Source of the DNA: Rickettsia typhi | Lineage (GTDB): Bacteria > Pseudomonadota > Alphaproteobacteria > Rickettsiales > Rickettsiaceae | Length of the DNA stretch: 5,344 bases | Assembly: GCA_945875975.1 (NCBI GenBank) | Contig: CAMCMD010000038.1 | Coordinates: forward strand, 1-5,344 | Direction of reading: 5' to 3' | Shown here: piece by piece, positions 1 to 4,457 of the stretch | How positions within the stretch are numbered: position 1 is the stretch's first letter | Layout: every line of letters starts with the position of its first letter | Program-made: the position numbers and the translations under genes | Notes under the pieces: generated by a model | What the model was told of the DNA's origin: nothing | What the model saw: the letters and a program-made list of their open reading frames with translations, nothing else | The model's database searches: none

Positions 1-255
1 CCAAATGCACAGCCAAAACTAGCTTTTACAAAAGAAGAACTTGAAGTACTTGATGAATTACCAAATAATAAACCCAATGACAATATACAAAATAAGACTC
101 TATCTTATTACCTGAATAAAGTAGCCAGACTTGGTGGATATATGGGTAGAACATTAGACCCACCTCCTGGTAATATAGTAATGTGGAGAGGACTTTCTAA
201 ACTGGCTAACCTTAGACTTGGATTTAATATGGCTATGAAAATGACTTGTGGGTAA
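1..255 (+). pseudogene. IS4-family (IS50/Tn5-like) transposase, C-terminal end
   Basis: The window opens inside a reading frame (frame 1) of 84 codons that ends at TAA 253-255. The visible protein runs from PNAQPKLAFTKEELEVL to LGFNMAMKMTCG. The stretch around residues 41-64 (KVARLGGYMGRTLDPPPGN followed by VMWRGLSKL) is the typical C-terminal signature of IS4/IS50-like transposases, where LGGxxxRxxDxPPG is followed by a W(R)G motif. The catalytic DDE residues and YREK motif would lie upstream, outside the window, so whether this copy is intact cannot be judged. It may be the tail of a complete gene. A second transposase of the same broad family begins 91 nt downstream in the same orientation. 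Confidence 0.8.
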
Positions 256-289
256 TTGAAAGCTTGTAAACCCTTAGCTTTACCCACAA
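246..289 (+). terminator. Stem-loop spanning the transposase stop codon
   Basis: TTGTGGGTAA (246-255) and TTACCCACAA (280-289) form a perfect 10-bp inverted repeat around a 24-nt loop, and the left arm contains the TAA stop of the IS4 transposase. An alternative inner pairing is AAAGCT (259-264) with AGCTTT (276-281). No clean U-tract follows on the plus strand, so this may be a weak terminator, a block to read-through, or part of the IS end. Confidence 0.45.
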
Positions 290-319
290 ATAAAAATTTG
301 TCATACTGAGAATTTTTAT
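290..319. repeat. AT-rich inverted repeat between two IS4 fragments
   Basis: ATAAAAATT (290-298) and AATTTTTAT (311-319) form a 9-bp inverted repeat with a 12-nt spacer, TGTCATACTGAG. It lies between the end of one IS4-like gene and the start of the next. It could be a terminator hairpin, or abutting element tips separated by target-derived bases. The first reading is simpler, since AT-rich repeats of this length arise easily by chance. Confidence 0.3.
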
Positions 320-346
320 ATATTTTGGGAGGCTGCTAAAAATAAT

Positions 347-898
347 ATGAATATAATTTACCCTACGTGGATTGAAGAAGAATTTAAAGCTATTAATTTT
401 GGCGATAATAGATTAACAAAGAGATTTAAGTACATTGTGTCAGAATTTATGAAAAAGGCACAATCAAACATATCATCTGCATTTGATTCATGGTCATCAA
501 TAAAAGGTTGTTATAGATTTTTTGATAATGAAAAAGTAGAATCAGAAAACATATTAAGCGAGCATGTAAATGCTACTATATCAAGAATAAATCAAGATTA
601 GTGGCATAGTGTGCGTCTTGCACGATACTACCTATATAGATTATAAGAAAAGAAAAAAAGACAAAAAACCTTGATTTGATAGGTAAAGTAGCTAAAGCAG
701 AAAAAGGTCATAGGGGGCTAATATTGCATAATAGTTTTGCAATAAATGAAGCTGGCGTACCAATGGGGCTTGTTAATCAATCCTTTACTGAACGTAGGGA
801 CATAAAGCCTGGAACCAAAAAAAGGAAAAACAATCTGGTACATAGGCAACCTGTTGAAGAAAAAGAAAGTTATAGATGGATTGAAACTATAAATAATT
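347..898 (+). pseudogene. IS4-family transposase, N-terminal part, frameshifted and truncated
   Basis: The gene starts at ATG 347, with a GGGAGG purine box about 14 nt upstream (rather far for a Shine-Dalgarno). The first 84 codons (MNIIYPTWIEEEFKAINFGD onward, with SIKGCYRFFDNEKV) match the N-terminal DNA-binding part of IS4/IS50-like transposases, where GDxRLxxR and the xYRFF(D/N)N block are conserved. A premature TAG at 599-601 follows from one extra T near 598-599; the next frame then continues SGIVCVLHDTTYIDYKKRKK, which carries the first catalytic Asp in its DTT motif. One extra A in the A-run at 652-659 shifts to a third frame, which continues TKNLDLIGKVAKAEKGHRGL through PVEEKESYRWIETINN. 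Family similarity stops at about 898, so the second Asp and the YREK Glu are missing. About 180 of the usual 400-480 residues remain. The gene is inactive. Confidence 0.85.
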
Positions 899-983
899 TT
901 TACCGCACAACTCTTTTTTGCGGCATTTTGGAATAAACACCACATGGTATTTGCAATCCCATTTTGAATGTTTGAATGGTTTA
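899..983 (-). pseudogene. IS200/IS605-type TnpA, N-terminal piece distal to the IS66 insertion
   Basis: Read on the minus strand and joined to 2538-2520 across the IS66 element, this gives MTTYESLNHSKWDCKYHVVF followed by IPKCRKKELCGK. That matches the N-terminus of IS200/IS605 Y1 (HUH) transposases, which typically reads SKWxCKYHVVFIPKxRxK. The join requires removing one copy of an 8-bp tandem duplication: TTTGAATG occurs at 963-970 and again at 971-978 on the plus strand. The HUH motif and catalytic Tyr lie further on and are absent, because the gene stops at about 899, where it meets the truncated IS4 gene end to end. Only about 32 of the usual 130-155 residues survive. Confidence 0.75.
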
Positions 984-991
984 AACTTTCG
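984..991. repeat. Left target-site duplication of the IS66 element
   Basis: AACTTTCG directly abuts the left inverted repeat and is repeated exactly at 2520-2527. Eight bp is the target duplication length characteristic of the IS66 family. The duplicated bases belong to the IS200 tnpA start region. Confidence 0.92.
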
Positions 992-1005
992 GTGACCGTT
1001 CAGGG
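992..1005 (+). repeat. IS66 terminal inverted repeat (tnpC 3' side)
   Basis: GTGACCGTTCAGGG pairs with the reverse complement of the other end with one mismatch at position 12. The ancestral tnpC stop codon (1012-1014) lies only about 20 bp inside this tip. Confidence 0.9.
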
Positions 1006-1011
1006 AAAAAT

Positions 1012-2409
1012 TTAAAGAAGAGCCTTGAGTTGGGCGAAAGGGTTGAGATTCTGGAGCTTGGCAGTGGCAAAAATAGTTTAGTTCGTTCGATAAATCTTTC
1101 GCCCCTATTTGACCAGGTAAAAAAGGAATTTTTTCTATATTTCACATAATGCTTTATCTGCCTTTCCGCAAAATTATTAGTCGGCTCAATTTCGGGATTT
1201 TCTACAAATAACCATATCATATCAAACGATTTTAATATATTGTTTGCTACCCTCCTGGCTTGCTCACATTCTTGCAGCTGTGAGACTCTCTTCAGATAAT
1301 GCAGCATCTTCTTTTTGATCTTTCGCATTCTTTTTAAGTAATAAAATTTATCTATCTTATTAGACCTATAACCATTATAGGTCGCAAAGACTAAATCTAT
1401 CATGGTTATTAAACTGTTGCCTAAGATTGATAAACTCATCTGATTGCTGTGCGCAAATCTTTTAAAGTCTCTTCGCAAGTGGGCTAAACAAACCTGTCGA
1501 TTTTCCATTAGCAAAAATATTATAAGCAGCGTATCTATCTGTTATTACTTTTCCTTCATACTCAGGTAAAAACTGCTCTAAGGCTTTCATTCCTCGAGAG
1601 TTCATTAGCTTAAATACTGTTACGGATTTATTGGCTGCTACCCAGCACCATCCAAGTTTGCCTTTGTTATTAGTAACACTTTCATCCAGGTATAAATATG
1701 GACTGGTTTCTGCCATTTCTACTAGATCGTTATATTTATCCTCAAGTTTATTTGACACTCTGGACTCGCTATTTGATACGAGTCCCAGACTAATGTCCAA
1801 GTTAAATATTTGGCTTAATATTACCTGCACTTCTCTTTTACTATTGTTAAAAAATCCGCTCAAAGCTGCTATAATACTTTCTGCATTTCTCTCAAGTATC
1901 TTATAATTATTAAGCTTGCTATCGTAAATTTTTTTGCAATTAGTACAGCAACCGCTGTGCAACCTATACTCGGTAACAAATGCCTTAATTGGAGGGATCT
2001 CGATCTTCTGATGTGCTTGATATTCTTCAGTTATAACTAACTCTCCTCCACAGGCACAGATTTTCTCTTCTGGTACAACATCTATTATTTTATCAGGAGT
2101 TTTAAATTGGTATCCACTATATTTATGTCCTTTTTGTCCTCCAGCGGTGCGCCCACTCTTTGGTTTGCTTTTCCTTTCAATCCGATAAACTTCCTTAGAA
2201 GTAGGAAGCCCAGAATTACTTGAGTTGATGTTTAGCTTGTCTTGTAGCTGAAGTAACTTATTTTTTAGTTCTTGGTTTTCTATGGTTATTTTATTGATAA
2301 TTGCTGCCTGCTCGATAATCTTATTTCCTTGCTCTTGGCTCTTTATTTTCAACTGATGCAATTCATGCCTTAATGTTAGTATCTCTATCTCTAAATTTTG
2401 CAAATCCAT
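1012..2409 (-). pseudogene. tnpC: IS66-family transposase TnpC, two frameshifts
   Basis: TnpC is the DDE transposase of IS66 elements. It begins at ATG 2409. Residues 1-60 form a leucine- and glutamine-rich coiled coil, followed by the family signature NSSNSGLPTSK (about 62-72) and GGQKGHKY (90-97). A zinc-finger-like set follows, with C118/C120 and C154/C155/C158. The catalytic core has D242 (YLYLDES) and D291 (VITDRYAAYN). At about 1500-1505 one extra base shifts the frame; the next frame continues NRQVCLAHLRRDFKRFA and carries the catalytic Glu in NNFAERQIKHYV (codon 1166-1164), then KYRKNSFF. At about 1070-1080 a second shift, apparently one lost base, hides the normal C-terminus, IFATAKLQNLNPFAQLKALL, which ends at TAA 1014-1012. 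All three catalytic residues survive, but in different frames. The unrepaired second frame reads through the IS end to 981. Confidence 0.92.
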
Positions 2410-2445
2410 CAGCTGTATAAATAATTAATTAATATTACCTGTTAA

Positions 2446-2474
2446 GTTGTAATTTAATCTTTTTTTCTTTGCAA
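2446..2474 (-). promoter_or_regulatory. Possible promoter of IS66 tnpC
   Basis: On the minus strand TTGCAA (2474-2469) is followed after 17 nt by TACAAC (2451-2446). Each box matches the sigma-70 consensus at 4 of 6 positions with ideal spacing, about 40 nt upstream of the tnpC ATG. In DNA this AT-rich such matches are common, and no good Shine-Dalgarno precedes the ATG, so this is tentative. Confidence 0.3.
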
Positions 2475-2505
2475 CTCTTTTTTATTCTCTCTTTTTATCT
2501 AAATA

Positions 2506-2519
2506 CCGTGAACGGTCAC
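2506..2519 (-). repeat. IS66 terminal inverted repeat (tnpC 5' side)
   Basis: Read on the minus strand this end is GTGACCGTTCACGG, matching the other tip at 13 of 14 bases. It lies next to the right copy of the 8-bp target duplication. Confidence 0.9.
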
Positions 2520-2527
2520 AACTTTCG
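2520..2527. repeat. Right target-site duplication of the IS66 element
   Basis: AACTTTCG is identical to 984-991. Removing 992-2527 restores a continuous IS200-type tnpA start. Confidence 0.92.
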
Positions 2528-2538
2528 TACGTTGTCAT
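2520..2538 (-). pseudogene. tnpA: IS200/IS605-type TnpA, first codons
   Basis: ATG at 2538-2536 begins MTTYES and continues beyond the IS66 insertion at 983. An AGGAG Shine-Dalgarno (2549-2545) sits 6 nt upstream, supporting this start. The gene is dead: it is interrupted after about six codons, and its distal piece (899-983) is truncated and carries an 8-bp duplication. Confidence 0.75.
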
Positions 2539-2544
2539 ATATTT

Positions 2545-2572
2545 TCTCCTATGTGACCGTCAAGCCCATAGG
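2545..2572 (-). promoter_or_regulatory. Hairpin overlapping the tnpA ribosome binding site
   Basis: CCTATG and CATAGG (2567-2572 and 2548-2553) form a 6-bp stem whose downstream arm on the minus strand runs into AGGAG, the Shine-Dalgarno of the IS200-type tnpA. Classical IS200 elements carry a leader stem-loop that hides the transposase ribosome binding site and keeps expression very low. The position here fits that design. The stem is short and the loop is 13 nt, so the functional reading is inference. Confidence 0.45.
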
Positions 2573-2610
2573 AATTATATACTGACAACTTTTCTTTTCT
2601 ACTAAATCTA

Positions 2611-2648
2611 AAGGCCAAGCCTTGAGTGTCTCCCTAGTCAAACTAGGG
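2611..2648. repeat. Two small hairpins, probable IS200-type left-end structure
   Basis: CCCTAGT (2632-2638) and ACTAGGG (2642-2648) form a perfect 7-bp stem with a CAA loop. AAGGC (2611-2615) and GCCTT (2619-2623) form a 5-bp stem, also with a CAA loop. They lie roughly 75-110 bp upstream of the tnpA start. IS200/IS605 elements have no terminal inverted repeats but carry subterminal hairpins recognised by TnpA, and leader hairpins that can also stop incoming transcription. The exact left boundary of the element cannot be fixed, but it should lie between here and the stop codon at 2660. Confidence 0.5.
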
Positions 2649-2659
2649 GCTTACCTGTC

Positions 2660-2993
2660 TTAAGTTAATAAAAGGGTTTTCTTAAACTGCACAAGCTTCT
2701 GCGACGGCTTTGGTTCATGATTCAAATAAGTAGCTGGCACATTAATAGAAGACTGATCAGGAGTGATGACTTGAAATGTCTTCTGATTCTTTTTTACTAT
2801 TACTCCATGTCTTCTTATATTGTTGTTACCGACAAAAGATACAACATCTCCCTTCTTAAATTGATAAGCAGCACTTGTTAACCTGATCAATCACACTCTT
2901 AATCAAGGCAATTATAGCTTGATTAAGAGCCATTAATTCTGGCTTAGTTAAATTATTGGCCAGTTTAAGTATCTTTGTTAAAGTAGTATTCAC
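2660..2993 (-). pseudogene. Small SH3/KOW-like protein with N-terminal helical part, frameshifted
   Basis: I do not recognise a named family. Translation probably begins at GTG 2993-2991, which has GGAG (3003-3000) 6 nt upstream; the frame itself is open from ATG 3020. The product starts MNTTLTKILKLANNLTKPEL and continues as a helical stretch to about 2883, then runs out of frame to a stop at 2858-2856. An overlapping frame, open from TTG 2890, continues LTSAAYQFKKGDVVSFVGNN and shows a small beta-rich SH3/KOW-like pattern (KKGDVVSFVG, then HGVIVKKNQKTFQVIT) to a stop at 2662-2660. The natural reading is one ancestral gene of about 108 codons with one extra base near 2880-2885. Two overlapping genes with coupled translation are possible, since a weak AAGAG precedes the TTG. 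Function is unknown; the SH3-like fold hints at nucleic-acid or protein binding. Confidence 0.55.
2896..2929. repeat. Perfect 12-bp inverted repeat inside the small SH3-like gene
   Basis: CTCTTAATCAAG (2896-2907) and CTTGATTAAGAG (2918-2929) are exact reverse complements separated by 10 nt. The repeat lies in the coding part of the N-terminal segment (residues LNQAIIALIKS), just upstream of the apparent frame change. It may be a chance product of the repeated Leu/Ile/Lys/Asn codons. Confidence 0.6.
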
Positions 2994-3020
2994 TTCATTC
3001 TCCGTGCACTTTGTATGCAT

Positions 3021-3283
3021 TAGTATTTTAGCTAGAATAGCTGGTTAATCTATCTCCTATATTCTCATGGTACTATTAAAGGCTTATTTTTCCATGAGCT
3101 GTAAACCCACCACCCTCCAGAAATCAGAATGTTCAGAGGAGTTTTCTTTAATTAATTGAGCAATACTGTTACTAAGCAAAACATAACAATAAAAAACAGA
3201 GTAGCATGATCTATGTATTATTGCTGTTTATAATTCGTAATTGAATTAAAATATAGGCATTAATAGTAACAAATAGTAGCATT
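3021..3283. other. Intergenic stretch with no clear gene
   Basis: This 263-bp AT-rich stretch lies between the small SH3-like gene and the IS21-type end. It holds one possible relic reading frame on the minus strand (3084-3227). I see no tRNA, no convincing terminator and no recognisable element end. Confidence 0.4.
3084..3227 (-). pseudogene. Possible relic ORF (47 codons), unknown
   Basis: An open stretch on the minus strand ends at TAA 3086-3084. It has no ATG near its beginning; the best start is TTG 3179-3177, giving about 31 residues that include IAQLIKENSSEHSDFWRVVG and end LQLMEK. The amino-acid mix looks like real protein rather than random AT-rich translation. No Shine-Dalgarno is evident. 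It lies upstream of the small SH3-like gene on the same strand and could be the 3' end of a decayed partner gene. I do not recognise it. Confidence 0.25.
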
Positions 3284-3288
3284 GTTGT

Positions 3289-3333
3289 GCGCCAGGTATT
3301 TTAGTCCACCCCTGCGCCAGAAGAGAAGTCCAC
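3289..3333. repeat. IS21-type multiple terminal repeats
   Basis: Two direct repeats share GCGCCAG and AGTCCAC blocks: 3289-3295 with 3303-3309, and 3314-3320 with 3327-3333. The offset is 24-25 bp. IS21-family ends typically carry two or three such internal repeats, which bind the IstA transposase. Their position just past the istB stop fits a right end. Confidence 0.75.
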
Positions 3334-3339
3334 TTCATA

Positions 3340-3750
3340 CTAACTTTTTTGCTGCACTTTGTCATCCTCCATTTTAAATTTAGGTATAAAGTTTTTTCTA
3401 TAAGAATCACCTTCTAACACCACCCTGTAAGCATTGTTAACTATTCTGTCTAAAGCAGCATTTGCCATAACTGGATCAAAAAATATTTCTGCCCATGTTT
3501 CAATTTTTCTATTTGTTGTGATGATTAAACTTGCATTGATATGTAACGCAGCTATTAAGTCATATAGATCTGATGATTGTTCTGCTGATAGAATTTTTAA
3601 ACCAAAGTCATCTAGAATTAATACGTCAAATTTTGTATAACGCTTAAAAAGAGAATCATAGGTAGAATCCGCCCTAGAGCGATAAAATTCATTAAGCAGC
3701 TCGTTGCTACGTATAAATTTTACTTTTCTATTGCGTTGACAAGCCAACAT
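3340..3750 (-). pseudogene. istB: IstB-like AAA+ ATPase of IS21, N-terminally truncated
   Basis: IstB is the AAA+ helper ATPase of IS21 elements; it selects target DNA and activates the IstA transposase. The 136 residues here cover the second half of the usual 240-260. They begin MLACQRNRKVKFIRSNELLN, then Walker B FDVLILDDFGL (about 41-51), the sensor-1-like SLIITTNR (74-81), WAEIFFDPVM, and the arginine-bearing DRIVNNAYRVVLEGDSYR (101-118). The Walker A GxxGxGKT segment is missing. The frame stays open upstream through KEKGLG to a TAG at 3792-3790, but those codons lie in the nuclease gene; IstB similarity plausibly begins at GLGMLACQ. It cannot bind ATP and is presumably inactive. The ATG at 3750 is internal to the ancestral gene. 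Confidence 0.85.
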
Positions 3751-3752
3751 TC

Positions 3753-4457
3753 CTAAACCTTTCTCTTTAATAGAGCATTTGGTATGAATCTATATTCATT
3801 TAATAATGAATATAGATATTCCTTGGTGATGGTTGGTAGTAATCTTGTTGCGTCTTGAGGTATTAAATAGGTTTTTTGACCATACTCCTCTCCAAACTCA
3901 GCAATCTTTATTCCTCTCCATCCTGTGTCCAAAATAATGTCAATTTCAGCAAGTGTGATAAGATACATATCTTCAGGAGAAGCATTCTTTTTTGCGAATA
4001 AAATTAAAAAACTACTAGTGGGCAATGAAGTTTTTAAACAAAAATCTTTCATATTTCTATAAACAGGCACGATATCGAGATAAAAACTTTGGCATCCATA
4101 ATTTGGAATAACTGACCCATTTTTGGTCGCTCCCCCTGTGCATGTTTTCCTAAAAATTCCATCATCTTTTATTTTTACCTCAATAAATAAAAATCTCGTT
4201 TCACGATGGGTTAAAGAGCCTATAAAGTCAGGGCATCCCTTAACCCATTCATTCTCATCAGGTGAATAGGCCTCAAACCAAAGTTCATCAAAACGTTGAA
4301 ACTTAATATTTTCCTTAATTAAAAATGGTAGCTTCTGTGCAATGTATGCAGTAAATGTTTCTATTATTGTATTCGCACTTTTATTTTCCATATCCCAGCG
4401 TTTCTTCCTCTCATTAAGATAGGCATCTCTATGTAAGAATTCTATATCTTTCCTCAC
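3753..4457 (-). CDS. Putative Type II restriction endonuclease, PD-(D/E)XK fold
   Basis: This 234-residue protein has a PD-(D/E)XK nuclease signature: P76-D77 (GCPDFIGSL), then after 15 residues E93-V94-K95 (LFIEVKIKDDG). D77, E93 and K95 would bind metal and cleave DNA. E33 in an N-terminal helix and Q123 (YGCQSFYLD) may complete the core. The size suits a stand-alone Type II enzyme. The start is GTG 4457-4455, overlapping the upstream methyltransferase stop as GTGA; GGAG lies 7 nt before it, favouring GTG over the internal ATG at codon 23. The overlap implies coupled translation, with modification encoded first. The stop (3755-3753) coincides with the beginning of IstB similarity, so the C-terminus may be clipped or carry a few IS-derived residues. 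No terminator follows. I do not recognise the subfamily, and the cut site is unknown. Confidence 0.72.
   Translation of the reverse strand: MRKDIEFLHRDAYLNERKKRWDMENKSANTIIETFTAYIAQKLPFLIKENIKFQRFDELWFEAYSPDENEWVKGCPDFIGSLTHRETRFLFIEVKIKDDGIFRKTCTGGATKNGSVIPNYGCQSFYLDIVPVYRNMKDFCLKTSLPTSSFLILFAKKNASPEDMYLITLAEIDIILDTGWRGIKIAEFGEEYGQKTYLIPQDATRLLPTITKEYLYSLLNEYRFIPNALLKRKV
3788..3817. repeat. Perfect 13-bp inverted repeat in the 3' end of the nuclease gene
   Basis: ATCTATATTCATT (3788-3800) and AATGAATATAGAT (3805-3817) are exact reverse complements around a TAAT loop, ending about 33 nt before the nuclease stop codon. They encode part of LNEYRFIPN. No T-run follows on the minus strand, so this is not a standard terminator. 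It could affect mRNA decay or be a hairpin that helped the rearrangement at the IS21 junction. Confidence 0.65.

Larger units (their letters stand above)
992..2519 (-). mobile_element. Complete IS66-family insertion sequence (1528 bp)
   Basis: The element is bounded by inverted repeats GTGACCGTTCAGGG (992-1005) and, on the other strand, GTGACCGTTCACGG (2519-2506), which match at 13 of 14 positions. It is flanked on both sides by AACTTTCG. It carries only the large transposase TnpC, with no TnpA or TnpB accessory genes, which resembles the short single-gene branch of the family (ISBst12-like). Its length suits that branch. The insertion interrupts an IS200/IS605 tnpA about six codons after the start. 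The ends are intact, but the transposase has two frameshifts, so this copy could move only if an intact copy elsewhere in the genome supplies transposase. Confidence 0.93.
3283..3752 (-). mobile_element. IS21-family remnant (istB 3' half plus right end)
   Basis: The remnant consists of a 5'-truncated istB and a terminus with tandem repeats. The tip probably begins at TGTTGTGCGCC (3283 on the plus strand), since IS21 ends commonly start with TG. The istA gene, the first half of istB and the opposite end are absent, replaced at about 3753-3762 by the 3' end of the nuclease gene. No target duplication can be assessed because one end is lost. Confidence 0.75.

Noticed and set aside
718..945. 75-codon open frame on the minus strand
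   Set aside because: It mixes an out-of-frame reading of the IS200-type tnpA piece with the antisense of the IS4 transposase. The true IS200 frame is a different one.
981..1011. Tail of the second TnpC frame, running through the IS end to 981
   Set aside because: It is an artefact of the late frameshift. The ancestral stop is at 1014-1012, inside the element, and the extra residues come from the inverted repeat and flanking DNA.
1462..1514. Programmed frameshifting to make full-length TnpC
   Set aside because: No strong slippery heptamer or downstream structure is evident, and a second, independent shift is also needed; decay is the simpler explanation.
1631..1906. 91-codon open frame on the plus strand
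   Set aside because: It is antisense to the well-supported IS66 TnpC core and reads as low-complexity Ser/Leu sequence.
3434..3640. 68-codon open frame on the plus strand
   Set aside because: It is antisense to istB over its Walker B region; no family signature or ribosome binding site.
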